Notes under the pieces: model-generated
The model's input: the letters and a program-made list of their open reading frames with translations, nothing else
What the model was told of the DNA's origin: nothing
Database searches by the model: none
Part shown: one piece after another, positions 27,755-37,449 of the stretch
Numbering within the stretch: position 1 is the first letter of the stretch
How the letters are laid out: each line of letters starts with the position of its first letter
Assembly (NCBI GenBank): GCA_947176915.1
Contig: CAMWSM010000001.1
Coordinates: forward strand, 79,880 to 143,879
Length of the DNA stretch: 64,000 nucleotides
Direction of reading: 5' to 3'
Origin: an uncultured Porphyromonadaceae bacterium
GTDB lineage: Bacteria; Bacteroidota; Bacteroidia; Bacteroidales; Muribaculaceae
Made by a program: the position numbers and the translations under genes

Positions 27755-29236
27755 ATGGCAAAGACTATAAAATTGAAAGCCCTTGATGGCTCACCGGTGG
27801 AATTTGTGGATGAGGTGATTGGCAGCGGCGCGATGAAGGATGTGTATTTCAGCCCTGACAAAAGCTATGTCGTGGGCTTTTTCCGTCAGCCTCAGGATGC
27901 AAATGCCAAAGACCGGCTTCAAAATATCGTAGGAAGATACCGAGAGAGAATTTTCAATCAGGTGGGCGGAGATTATTGGGAAAATCTTTTCTGCTGGCCT
28001 ACCAAGCTTGTGGAATGGAACGGGAAGTTGGGAGTGGTCTGTCCCGCTTATCAGAAACATTTCTTCTTTCAGGAGGGAAATTTCAAAGGGAAGGAGAAGG
28101 AGGGGAAATGGTTCGCCTCGGCTAAATTACGCAATAAATTCCTTACTCCCAAGCAGAAGGGCACTTTCCTCTCCAACATCCATCTGTGTCTGCAGATTGC
28201 ACGCGCTGTGCGCCGTCTTCATGCAGCCGGGCTTGCGCATTCCGATCTCTCTTATAAAAATGTACTCGTAGACCCTGAATCGGGGCGTGCGTCGATCATT
28301 GACTGCGATGGACTGGTTGTGCCGGGGAAATATCCTCCCGACGTTGTGGGAACCCCTGACTTCATTGCGCCTGAGGTGCTTCAGACCCGTTCCCTGAAGA
28401 AAGATGATCCCAATAAGAAACTGCCGAGCATACTGACCGACCGTCATGCCTTGGCGGTGCTGATCTACATGTATCTTCTCAACCGTCATCCGTTGCGCGG
28501 GGGAAAGGTGAACGATCTCGACCCCACCAAAGATGAGGAGCTGTCAATGGGAGAAAATGCTCTTTTCGTGGAACACCCCACCGACAGGAGCAACCGCCCT
28601 AAAACCGACAATATGGCACCTTCCGAACTTCCGCAGGGTGATGTTGAGAAACGTCCGTACACACTCTGCGGACCCTATCTGTCGGAACTTTTCCGCCGGG
28701 CATTCATAGACGGCTTGCATGATCCTTCCAAGCGTCCTACAGCCGACGAATGGGAAATTGCTCTCGTAAAGACCACCGATCTGATACAACCGTGCCAAAA
28801 TCCTCAATGTGAAGGTAAATGGTTTGTTTTCGACAATACCACCAAGTCTAAGTGTCCTTTCTGCGGCACGGAATATCACGGGCAACTTCCGGTGCTTAAC
28901 CTTTACTACTCCCCCTCTAAAGGGAAATTTCTTCCTGACAATTACCGTCTGATGGTCTACGACAAACAGTCGCTCTATATGTGGCACGTCAACCGCCTCA
29001 TCACTCCCAACGAGCGCATCAAACCGGAGGATAAGAAGCCCGTGGGCGACTTCCATTTCCATAACGGAAAATGGATCCTCATCAACCGCCGGCTTCCTGA
29101 CTTATGGGAGATAACGGACAGCGGGAAACGACATGTGAACCCCGGGGAGTATGTGGAACTGACCGAGGGGAAGAAGATCCTGCTCTCTTCGGAAGAGGGG
29201 GGAAGGCTGATAGTAACTCAATTGGTGAAAAATTAA
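27755..29236 (+). CDS. Protein-kinase-fold protein with C-terminal zinc ribbon (TerY-P triad kinase)
   Basis: 'HAAGLAHSDLSYKNVLVDPESGRASIIDCDGLVVPG...VVGTPDFIAPEVL'; 'PCQNPQCEGKW...CPFCG'. Confidence 0.88.
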   Translation: MAKTIKLKALDGSPVEFVDEVIGSGAMKDVYFSPDKSYVVGFFRQPQDANAKDRLQNIVGRYRERIFNQVGGDYWENLFCWPTKLVEWNGKLGVVCPAYQKHFFFQEGNFKGKEKEGKWFASAKLRNKFLTPKQKGTFLSNIHLCLQIARAVRRLHAAGLAHSDLSYKNVLVDPESGRASIIDCDGLVVPGKYPPDVVGTPDFIAPEVLQTRSLKKDDPNKKLPSILTDRHALAVLIYMYLLNRHPLRGGKVNDLDPTKDEELSMGENALFVEHPTDRSNRPKTDNMAPSELPQGDVEKRPYTLCGPYLSELFRRAFIDGLHDPSKRPTADEWEIALVKTTDLIQPCQNPQCEGKWFVFDNTTKSKCPFCGTEYHGQLPVLNLYYSPSKGKFLPDNYRLMVYDKQSLYMWHVNRLITPNERIKPEDKKPVGDFHFHNGKWILINRRLPDLWEITDSGKRHVNPGEYVELTEGKKILLSSEEGGRLIVTQLVKN

Positions 29237-29248
29237 CAATATCATATA

Positions 29249-30652
29249 TTGGCAATGGCTACAAAGAGAGAGAAAATTGCAGTGGCACGCATATTTGCCG
29301 ACCTTATCAAGGCAGACCGTATCGTGGATATCGGCGAAATGGAATATTGGGAGGAGATTTGCTCAAAATATGGCATAAACAGAGAGATTCATCTGGAAGC
29401 AAAACATCTCTCCTTTTCCGATGCGCTGACTGTAATCTGCAATTCGGACGACCATTCCCTTAAACCTGAACTGCTTGCCGACTGCAGGAGAATGACTGTA
29501 TCGGACGGTTTCTGCGCCCATTCGGAAGCTTTGATAATAAGCGCCATAACCTTTCTACTGGATAAAGAAAATAATGTAGCTACGGAAGTTTACTCCATTC
29601 CACGTTCCAACTTCAACATCGATATGGCAACGATGGTGTATGTTGAATCAGACTACGACAAGGAGACAAATGAGGCTATCATATCGAATTACAGAGCCAT
29701 ATTCAGGGAACTTCAGATCGCCGGCTTCCATTTCATCTATCTTCCCCAGATAATAGGCCATTACAAGGAGACAGAACCGACAAGATTTAAGCAGATTCTT
29801 TCCTTTTTAGCTCCTGATCTCAGCGAGGAGAACATCAATGCTGCATACAGTTCTCTGGTGAATATGACAACCGACAGGTTTTGTGAGGATATTCTTTGCA
29901 ACAAATGCGGAATTGATAATCTCCGCCACACCTATCCGGCGTTGCTGCTGAAGTTCGGGAACAGTTATGTAGGAGATGTGGAATATGCCAACTACCTTAA
30001 AATCGAGGTCGGAAACGACATTCTCACCTTTGTGCAGCATTTTGTAGACAACTTCTGCAAGATGCTGAGCAGCGACCTTTTCATAGTGAAATCATCAGAG
30101 GAGAGGGATAACCAATTCCACTTCTTCGGATTCTATAAGCAACTTCTCGAGATATTTATTGTAAGGAAAAATATCAGAAGCAAAGTGGAGATAAATCTCC
30201 ACGACCAACAGATCCGCTTTCCCGGCATAGACAGATGGCTCAATGAGGTGAACAGGCGCGAACGCGCCCTCTACACGCTGCTGCTCTGCCAGGGGAAAGA
30301 GGGACTGAACTTTAAAAAGCCTATCCCCTCCCAACTCGACAGATATGAACGCAGGATGAAAAAATATCAGAAGCGGTTTGAGGTGATCTATCAGATGATG
30401 GGGGGAGAAAGAACGGCTCCCGATCTGTCAAAAACCAATAACCGCTCCCCTATGCTTACTCATCTAAATGGATGTCTTAAGAAACTTCCGGGCCTTTATA
30501 ATCCACAGGATTATGTCATTTCCCAAGGGGAAAAGGGTCATTATTTCGTGCATCTCCCCTCCGATTATGTCCAGATCACCCCTATGCTCAGCGACCTTCC
30601 GGAACCCCTTCTTGACTCCGAACTTTACAAAAGGGTGATGAGCATCAAATAA
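29249..30652 (+). CDS. TerB-like domain protein, C-terminal region of unknown function
   Basis: 'REKIAVARIFADLIKADRIVDIGEMEYWEEICSKYGI...DALTVI...CRRMTVSDGFCAHSEALIISAITFLL' resembles TerB. Confidence 0.65.
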   Translation: MAMATKREKIAVARIFADLIKADRIVDIGEMEYWEEICSKYGINREIHLEAKHLSFSDALTVICNSDDHSLKPELLADCRRMTVSDGFCAHSEALIISAITFLLDKENNVATEVYSIPRSNFNIDMATMVYVESDYDKETNEAIISNYRAIFRELQIAGFHFIYLPQIIGHYKETEPTRFKQILSFLAPDLSEENINAAYSSLVNMTTDRFCEDILCNKCGIDNLRHTYPALLLKFGNSYVGDVEYANYLKIEVGNDILTFVQHFVDNFCKMLSSDLFIVKSSEERDNQFHFFGFYKQLLEIFIVRKNIRSKVEINLHDQQIRFPGIDRWLNEVNRRERALYTLLLCQGKEGLNFKKPIPSQLDRYERRMKKYQKRFEVIYQMMGGERTAPDLSKTNNRSPMLTHLNGCLKKLPGLYNPQDYVISQGEKGHYFVHLPSDYVQITPMLSDLPEPLLDSELYKRVMSIK

Positions 30653-30693
30653 CCGCAAGATTGCGGAATATTGCAGATATAATTGAAGTTTGC

Positions 30694-30701
30694 TAACTTT
30701 G
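30694..30701 (+). promoter_or_regulatory. -7 element TAACTTTG for the Ca2+-ATPase
   Basis: TAACTTTGCC between the TerB-like stop (30652) and ATPase start (30771). Confidence 0.45.
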
Positions 30702-30770
30702 CCGAACAATAGAGAGGAGGAATGGAGCTCTCTCCCATAACAAGGACTATATAACTAAACAGATAAATAA

Positions 30771-33431
30771 ATGGCAGAACAAAAACATTTCACCGGTCTT
30801 ACGGATGCCGAAGTGCTGCAAAGTCGCGAGCAGCATGGAGTCAACATACTGACTCCGGCAGAGAAAGACCCACTATGGAAGCGGTTTTTAGAGAAATTCA
30901 GCGACCCGCTGATCATTATTCTTCTTATTGCCGGCGCTCTCTCCATCGGCATTTCATGTTATGAATACTGGGGTCTGGGTCATGGAGCCGGAGTCTTCTT
31001 CGAGCCTATCGGAATATTCATCGCCATACTTCTTGCCACGGGTCTGGCTTTTATCTTCGAACTTAAGGCTGATAAGGAATTTGCTCTCCTTAATCAGGTG
31101 AATGATGACGAGCCGGTGCAGGTGATCCGTAACGGCAACGTAACTCAGGTGCCCCGCAAGGATATTGTCGTGGGTGATATCGTAATCCTCAACACAGGCG
31201 AGGAAGTGCCGGCTGACGGAGAACTCCTGGAGGCTGTCTCACTGAATATCGACGAATCCACCCTCACGGGCGAGCCGATGTGTCATAAGACCACCGACCC
31301 CGAGCAGTTCAACCCGGAGGATACATTCCCCTCCAACCATGCCATGCGCGGAACAAAGGTGATGGAAGGACACGGAACAATGAAGGTGTTCGCCGTGGGA
31401 GATCAGACGGAGAACGGAAAGGTGTTTGAAGCTGCACAGATCGACGACAGCGTCAAGACCCCCCTTAATGAGCAACTTGACGGACTCGGAGACCTCATCA
31501 CAAAGATTTCATACGCTTTCGCGGCACTCATCGTGGTGGGGCGTATAATAATGTTCTTCTTCAATTATCCCTTTGAATGGGTCAGCTTCATCGCTTATCT
31601 CCTTCAGACGCTGATGATTGCCGTTACGTTGGTGGTTGTGGCAGTGCCGGAAGGTCTTCCGATGGCTGTTACCCTCTCGCTTGCCTACTCCATGCGCCGT
31701 ATGCTCAAGACCAACAATCTTGTGCGCAAGATGCATGCCTGCGAGACTATGGGAGCCACTACGGTTATCTGCACTGACAAGACAGGCACGCTCACGCAGA
31801 ATCAGATGCAGATCTATAAAACTAACTTCTTCGGCAATCCTTCCGACGTGGTGCTATATGAGGGAATCGCCGTGAACTCTACGGCTCAGCTTGATCTTTC
31901 AGGTGAAAAGCCTCAGGTGCTCGGAAATCCCACTGAGGGTGCGCTTATTCTCTGGCTGAAGGAGCGCGGAGTGGATTATGCGAAGCTTCGCGAAACTGCG
32001 CAACGGGTTGAAGAACTCCCCTTCACTACAGAGAGAAAATATATGGCTACTGTAGTGAAATCCTCAACCGGAAAAAAGATACTTTACGTAAAGGGCGCTC
32101 CCGAGATTGTATTCGGGATGTGCAAGGACACTGCCGGAGTAACCAAGCAGGAGATTGACGCTCAGCTTCTCGAATATCAGAACATGGCTATGCGCACCTT
32201 GGGCTTCGCATATCAGGAGATTGAGGATGGAGATGCCACAATCAGAGATAATAAGGTAGCCGCCGAGAAACTCACATTCCTCGGAATTGTCGCTATCTCC
32301 GATCCTGTCCGCGCTGATGTGCCTGCAGCGGTAAGAGAGGTTATGGATGCAGGCATTAAAGTCAAGATTGTAACAGGCGACACTCCCGGCACAGCCAAGG
32401 AGATCGGACGTCAGGTAGGACTCTGGAATGATTCCTTCGACGGCGACGAGAATATAATCACGGGAGTTGAATTTGCAGCGCTTTCAGATGATGAGCTCCG
32501 CAAGCGCGTGGGCAATATCAAGATTATTGCCCGTGCCCGCCCGATGGATAAGAAGCGTCTCGTGGAGTCTCTTCAAGCCAATAATGAAGTCGTGGCTGTA
32601 ACCGGCGACGGCACCAATGATGCCCCTGCCCTAAAAGCCGCTCATGTCGGTCTGTCGATGGGCGACGGCACTTCCGTGGCTAAGGAGGCTTCCGACATCA
32701 CTATTGTTGACAATTCCTTCTCTTCAATCGGACGCGCAGTGATGTGGGGCCGTTCCCTTTTCCAGAATATCCAGCGTTTCATCCTTTTCCAGATGACTGT
32801 CAACGTGGCAGCCTGCTTCATAGTACTTGCAGGAGCTTTCATGGGTACGGAGTCACCACTTACCGTAACACAGATGCTTTGGGTGAACCTCATAATGGAC
32901 ACATTCGCGGCTATGGCTCTTGCTTCGCTGCCTCCGTCGGAGAGCGTTATGAAAGACAAACCGCGCAGCCGCGAGGCATTCATCATCAACCGCCCGATGT
33001 GGCAGTCGATTGTAGGGGTAGGCGGAATCTTCTTCCTGCTTCTTCTCGGCATCCTCTATATCTTCGAGCATTACAGCGTGGAATCAATGACTCAGCTTTT
33101 CACGTTTGCGGAGCAGACAGTGAAAGAGGGACAGCCGGCATTGACGGCTTACGAGCTTTCAATGTTCTTCACCATCTTCGTATTCCTTCAGTTCTGGAAC
33201 ATGTTTAATGCGCGTGCATTCGAGACAGGGAAGTCAGCCTTCCATTTCAAGGGAGCGAGCGGTTTTGTGATGATAGCACTTATAATCGTCATCGGTCAGA
33301 TCTTTATCGTCTCTGTGGGCGGAGAGTTCTTCAACGTTACTCCCCTGCGCATTCTTGACTGGGTGATCATCATCGGCTCGACATCACTCGTGCTTTGGAT
33401 CGGTGAGTTTATCCGGCTTTTCAAGAAATAA
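30771..33431 (+). CDS. P-type calcium-transporting ATPase (PMCA/SERCA-like)
   Basis: 'VICTDKTGTLTQNQM', 'NIDESTLTGEP', 'AVTGDGTNDAPALKAAHVGLSMG', 'VVVAVPEGLPMAVTLSLAYSM'. Confidence 0.93.
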   Translation: MAEQKHFTGLTDAEVLQSREQHGVNILTPAEKDPLWKRFLEKFSDPLIIILLIAGALSIGISCYEYWGLGHGAGVFFEPIGIFIAILLATGLAFIFELKADKEFALLNQVNDDEPVQVIRNGNVTQVPRKDIVVGDIVILNTGEEVPADGELLEAVSLNIDESTLTGEPMCHKTTDPEQFNPEDTFPSNHAMRGTKVMEGHGTMKVFAVGDQTENGKVFEAAQIDDSVKTPLNEQLDGLGDLITKISYAFAALIVVGRIIMFFFNYPFEWVSFIAYLLQTLMIAVTLVVVAVPEGLPMAVTLSLAYSMRRMLKTNNLVRKMHACETMGATTVICTDKTGTLTQNQMQIYKTNFFGNPSDVVLYEGIAVNSTAQLDLSGEKPQVLGNPTEGALILWLKERGVDYAKLRETAQRVEELPFTTERKYMATVVKSSTGKKILYVKGAPEIVFGMCKDTAGVTKQEIDAQLLEYQNMAMRTLGFAYQEIEDGDATIRDNKVAAEKLTFLGIVAISDPVRADVPAAVREVMDAGIKVKIVTGDTPGTAKEIGRQVGLWNDSFDGDENIITGVEFAALSDDELRKRVGNIKIIARARPMDKKRLVESLQANNEVVAVTGDGTNDAPALKAAHVGLSMGDGTSVAKEASDITIVDNSFSSIGRAVMWGRSLFQNIQRFILFQMTVNVAACFIVLAGAFMGTESPLTVTQMLWVNLIMDTFAAMALASLPPSESVMKDKPRSREAFIINRPMWQSIVGVGGIFFLLLLGILYIFEHYSVESMTQLFTFAEQTVKEGQPALTAYELSMFFTIFVFLQFWNMFNARAFETGKSAFHFKGASGFVMIALIIVIGQIFIVSVGGEFFNVTPLRILDWVIIIGSTSLVLWIGEFIRLFKK

Positions 33432-33452
33432 TCCGATATATCAGCTATACAG

Positions 33453-33486
33453 AGACAGACGGCGTGGACCTCCACGCCGTCTGTCT
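33453..33486. terminator. Strong 16-bp hairpin between convergent genes
   Basis: AGACAGACGGCGTGGA-cc-TCCACGCCGTCTGTCT. Confidence 0.65.
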
Positions 33487-33496
33487 TACATGATAT

Positions 33497-34579
33497 TTAC
33501 TTAATAACGAATATGACATCGGAGAGAGCTTTATAAGCTTTCTTTTTATATTCAAAATGAATTTCTTTAAGATTGTGATGTGAGAAATTTTTAATAAAAT
33601 CATTAATTTTTGGTTCAATTAATGAAAACGCTCGTTTCAGTTTCCAGGATTGGTCAAAATTTATAGAATCTGCTAAAATGAGATATATTCTATTTTCTGC
33701 TCCAAAGCGCATTTCTCCTTGATTTTCATATAACCATCTGATTAATTCGTAAGGATTGCTTTGCGATTCCTCAATAATTTTACGTCGCACACTATCTAAC
33801 TCATCGATAATGGCAGTATTATTTATTTCTTTTAGTTTTTCGGTTAAGATATATGCTTGTTGATTAGGGGAGATACTGGTGGATTTAATTCCTATTTCTT
33901 TACATCTTGTTTTAAGCCATGATAAAGAACCCTTCCCTAATATAGATTTAACCTTTTGTTCCATAAACTGATTAGGGAAAAATGTTACTTTTAGATCAAA
34001 AGGATAATTTTGTATAAAAAAGTCAACACTCTTAATTTCCCCTACAGCAGAGATTACGTCAGGGTTACGTTTGAACAAAGATTCTATAATGAAAGAAGTC
34101 CAATTATTATACCAGCTATTTTGCACATAATCCCATGCATTTGCCCCAATTTCAGGTTGTTTACTTTGCAATTCATTATAATTGCTTATTACTTTTACAT
34201 ACCGACTTATGAAATATTTGTCAAGAGAATTGTTTTGATCGCCTCCCCATGAATAATATTTAATCTTATATAAGTCTTCTTTCAATTGCTCTACATCCAC
34301 TCCCATTTGCGCGTACCACTCATGATTCATACACTGTAGGAAGGCATCAAGCATAGACATAGCATCCGGACGTTTTTTTAAAATATCATATAACTCAACA
34401 TTCCGTGCAGAAACTTTAGTGGTCTTGAGGATTATATTATTTTCTTCAATAAACTGTTGCAATTGCTTTCCCCGACAAATAGCGCGCACTTTTAGCCACA
34501 ATAGACCATAAAAATTTTCATTAAAAGCATTCAAATCTTGATTTCGGAAAGCATAATCCCATTTTTCAAATTCAGTCAT
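33497..34579 (-). CDS. Putative type II restriction endonuclease (PD-(D/E)XK-like)
   Basis: 'VGEIKSVDFFIQNYPFDLKVTFFP' matches a D-Xn-D-X-K motif; directly follows a DNA methyltransferase gene (about 2-bp gap between the ORFs). Confidence 0.65.
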   Translation of the reverse strand: MTEFEKWDYAFRNQDLNAFNENFYGLLWLKVRAICRGKQLQQFIEENNIILKTTKVSARNVELYDILKKRPDAMSMLDAFLQCMNHEWYAQMGVDVEQLKEDLYKIKYYSWGGDQNNSLDKYFISRYVKVISNYNELQSKQPEIGANAWDYVQNSWYNNWTSFIIESLFKRNPDVISAVGEIKSVDFFIQNYPFDLKVTFFPNQFMEQKVKSILGKGSLSWLKTRCKEIGIKSTSISPNQQAYILTEKLKEINNTAIIDELDSVRRKIIEESQSNPYELIRWLYENQGEMRFGAENRIYLILADSINFDQSWKLKRAFSLIEPKINDFIKNFSHHNLKEIHFEYKKKAYKALSDVIFVIK

Positions 34580-34586
34580 AATCATA

Positions 34587-35666
34587 TTATGGTTTACAAA
34601 TTATTAAAATTTCACTACTGCCGGCTACACTTCCTTTTCCACCTCTACCGAATTGATAAATTTTTCGTTTCACATCGACATTTCTATAGGGGCTTATTAA
34701 TTCAACGAGTGTATCTATAGATGGATAACTCCTATCATTATAACTGATTAACCAGTAAGGGATATTTTCAGAAAGTTTAAATAAACGTTTAAAACTATCG
34801 ATGATTTCCCTTTTTGTCTCAAAACCACTATCTTTCTTGGGGCTATATCTTTTAGTTCCATTTACAAATTCTTTATCTTTCCAATAATTTGTATATGTTT
34901 CTAACAGATGATAGAAGCCTTGGTAATCCGCATGACTATCACAATAGGGAGGATCAAAATATGCCACATCTGCATCGGATATAGAAGGAAGCAAGTCAAG
35001 GATGTTCTCATTGTATGCTATACAGTCGGTTCCATTATCAAATACGGCATTATTATACTCAATAACCAAATCTAAAAAAATATCTTTGATCGGTCGGATA
35101 AGGCTACGGTTACGTTTCACTCTTTCCGGATTAGATGCATACACTAAAGCCTGGGTATGGGCGAAATGCCCCATTGTAACTTTACGTGTCATGGCTCTAT
35201 TAATAACGGAGAATGCTAAAGCTCTTTTATATTCATTTTCAAGAATATCAACATTGCTCCTAAAAGCGTCTAAAAATTTGGTCTCCTCCCTGACAAAAAA
35301 TAAATCGGTGAAAAGACGTTCCATCAAATTAAATTTTTCAGGATCAGAGTTAGGAGAGAAAAGAATATCAATATCGTCCGGAGTCAGAATTTCATTCTTA
35401 TTTTCAATCAACGCTTTCCCGATTTTGCTATTGAAGGATAAAAAATCATTAGAAATAACAGCTTTCCCCATCTTCTTGCATAAGAATCCAATTGATTGTG
35501 AACCGCTGAAGGCATCTAAGATCACATTTGAATCTTCAGGGATATGTTGGGCAATCCATTCACTATGAATATATTTAGCTCCCAAATATTGTGGTTTTGG
35601 AAACTGTATATCCATAAATTTGTAATCTTCAAATAACGATGGTTGAAGTGCAATATTATTCCTCAT
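34587..35666 (-). CDS. D12-class/Dam-like adenine-specific DNA methyltransferase
   Basis: 'YLGAKYIHSEWI...ILDAFSGSQSIGFLCKKMGK...VAYFDPPYCDSHADYQGFYHLLETY'. Confidence 0.88.
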   Translation of the reverse strand: MRNNIALQPSLFEDYKFMDIQFPKPQYLGAKYIHSEWIAQHIPEDSNVILDAFSGSQSIGFLCKKMGKAVISNDFLSFNSKIGKALIENKNEILTPDDIDILFSPNSDPEKFNLMERLFTDLFFVREETKFLDAFRSNVDILENEYKRALAFSVINRAMTRKVTMGHFAHTQALVYASNPERVKRNRSLIRPIKDIFLDLVIEYNNAVFDNGTDCIAYNENILDLLPSISDADVAYFDPPYCDSHADYQGFYHLLETYTNYWKDKEFVNGTKRYSPKKDSGFETKREIIDSFKRLFKLSENIPYWLISYNDRSYPSIDTLVELISPYRNVDVKRKIYQFGRGGKGSVAGSSEILIICKP

Positions 35667-35772
35667 ACAACAAAGTTAACCATAATAGATGAGATAAACA
35701 AATGGGGAACCCATTCTAATGAAAATTGATTAATCTCTCAGTGTTTTTAATGTTTTGGTTTTATGCGCTTCT

Positions 35773-37113
35773 TCAGTCAGAAGAGGCGATCTTGAGGATT
35801 TCAGGCAGCCAGCCTGCCATGGGGATAGGGAGATGAATTACTTGAGTGGACTCATCTTTTGAACTGATAGAGAATCCCTGGGCAGAAAGAATTATTGCGG
35901 TAGAAGGTTTATATTTGCCTATATAGACTGAAAGACTCTTAGAAGAGGTATTGACTGATGACTTGACTTCAATCGGGATGATCTCAAGATCATTCTGAAT
36001 TATATAATCTACCTCTGCCGTACCATTTGACACCCAGTAGCGAGGCATCTGCTCTATTGCCGGCAATAGGTTTTCCAATACGGTATTCTCCGTCAAAGCC
36101 CCTTTGAATTCAACGAAACTTGCACTCTCAGATGTAAATATCGAAGGGGGAATATTTGCAAGTTCTCTCAATAAGCCCACATCAAGCAAATAAATCTTGA
36201 AAGCGCCTAAGTCGTCGAATGCACTCAAAGGCAGCCCCGGTTTTGAAAGACAATAGACTTGATAAATAAGTCCTGCCTCCTTTAACCAAGTCAAGGCATC
36301 TTCATATTCTCTTGCCCTGGCTCCGTTTTTCACTACTTTATAAACAAATTTTCTGTTTTCCTTAGAAAGTTGGGATGGAAGGGATTGCCATACGGCAGCA
36401 ATCTTCGGGAATATAGTTTGCGGCGCATGTTTAGAGAAATCAAAATAATAAGAGGTGAGAATCTCACGTTGTTCAGCGATTACCCTTTCCAGTCCCGAAT
36501 GCTCTATCGAACTTACCACCGCCCGGGGCATTCCACCACATACCTGATACTGCCGATATGCCTCCCACATTTTGCTTTCTATGATTGCCGGCAAACCACA
36601 TATTTCTGATAAATTATTGATATAATCATAGACTTCAGTCTTTACAGCCCGTAAATATTCGCGAAAAGATATAGGATACATTCGGATGAAATCAACTTTT
36701 CCCACAGGAAACCCCTTATGTCTATGGATAGCTACACCCAGTAAAGATCCTGCTGCCATTATATGATAGTCGGGAGCTTCCTCATAGAAGTATTTGAGAC
36801 TATTCAAGGCTTCGGGACATTCTTGAATTTCATCAAATATAATCAGAGTTTCTTTTGGAATAATCGGGGCAGAAGAATATAATCTGAGAATCTCAAGAAG
36901 TCTTTCAGGCTCTTTGGTACGTGTAAACTCAGACTTTAATTCTTCATTAGAGTCAAAGTTAAAATAGACATAAGAAGAATAATATTTCTGACCAAATTTT
37001 TTCATGACCCAAGTCTTGCCGATTTGTCTCGCTCCTTGAATCAATAATGGACGCCTATAATCTGAATTTTTCCATTCCAGCAATTTTGTAAATATATCTC
37101 TTTCAATTTCCAT
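35773..37113 (-). CDS. ATP-binding protein, AAA_14 + DUF4143 family
   Basis: 'RRPLLIQGARQIGKTWVMKKFGQKYY...LIIFDEIQECPEALNSLKYF...GSLLGVAIHRHKGFPVGKVDFIRMYPISFREYL'; start MEIERDIF preferred (ORF to 37125). Confidence 0.9.
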   Translation of the reverse strand: MEIERDIFTKLLEWKNSDYRRPLLIQGARQIGKTWVMKKFGQKYYSSYVYFNFDSNEELKSEFTRTKEPERLLEILRLYSSAPIIPKETLIIFDEIQECPEALNSLKYFYEEAPDYHIMAAGSLLGVAIHRHKGFPVGKVDFIRMYPISFREYLRAVKTEVYDYINNLSEICGLPAIIESKMWEAYRQYQVCGGMPRAVVSSIEHSGLERVIAEQREILTSYYFDFSKHAPQTIFPKIAAVWQSLPSQLSKENRKFVYKVVKNGARAREYEDALTWLKEAGLIYQVYCLSKPGLPLSAFDDLGAFKIYLLDVGLLRELANIPPSIFTSESASFVEFKGALTENTVLENLLPAIEQMPRYWVSNGTAEVDYIIQNDLEIIPIEVKSSVNTSSKSLSVYIGKYKPSTAIILSAQGFSISSKDESTQVIHLPIPMAGWLPEILKIASSD

Positions 37114-37138
37114 AAGGTAAACCATTCTGTTAAGACTC

Positions 37139-37146
37139 CAAAATTA
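37139..37146 (-). promoter_or_regulatory. -7 element TAATTTTG for the DUF4143 gene
   Basis: Minus strand TAATTTTG just upstream of the start codon. Confidence 0.4.
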
Positions 37147-37180
37147 AGCATTATTTTCCTTACATGAAAGCGCAGGTTAG

Positions 37181-37239
37181 AAAAATGTGGAAATTTTCAC
37201 ATTTTTCCATATAGAAATGTGTGGATTTTCACATTTTTC
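37181..37239. repeat. Tandem imperfect palindromes (AAAAATGTG...CACATTTTT and AAATGTG...CACATTT)
   Basis: Two palindromes with centres at 37193.5 and 37225.5 (32 bp apart). Confidence 0.8.
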
Positions 37240-37449
37240 CAACTTACTCTATTACTATCATGCAAAACCGGAGTTCCATTATATCCTTGAACGTACTTGT
37301 CCTTATTCATAACATTTTGATTGAGACTGCAAAGGTAATTTCAACTCGTGTGCTCCAAAATCGCTTATAACAAACTGAATTACAAAATTTCCAAAAAATT
37401 TTTATGATTTATTAGAGGACACTAATGATTTTTTATTAATTTTGCAACA

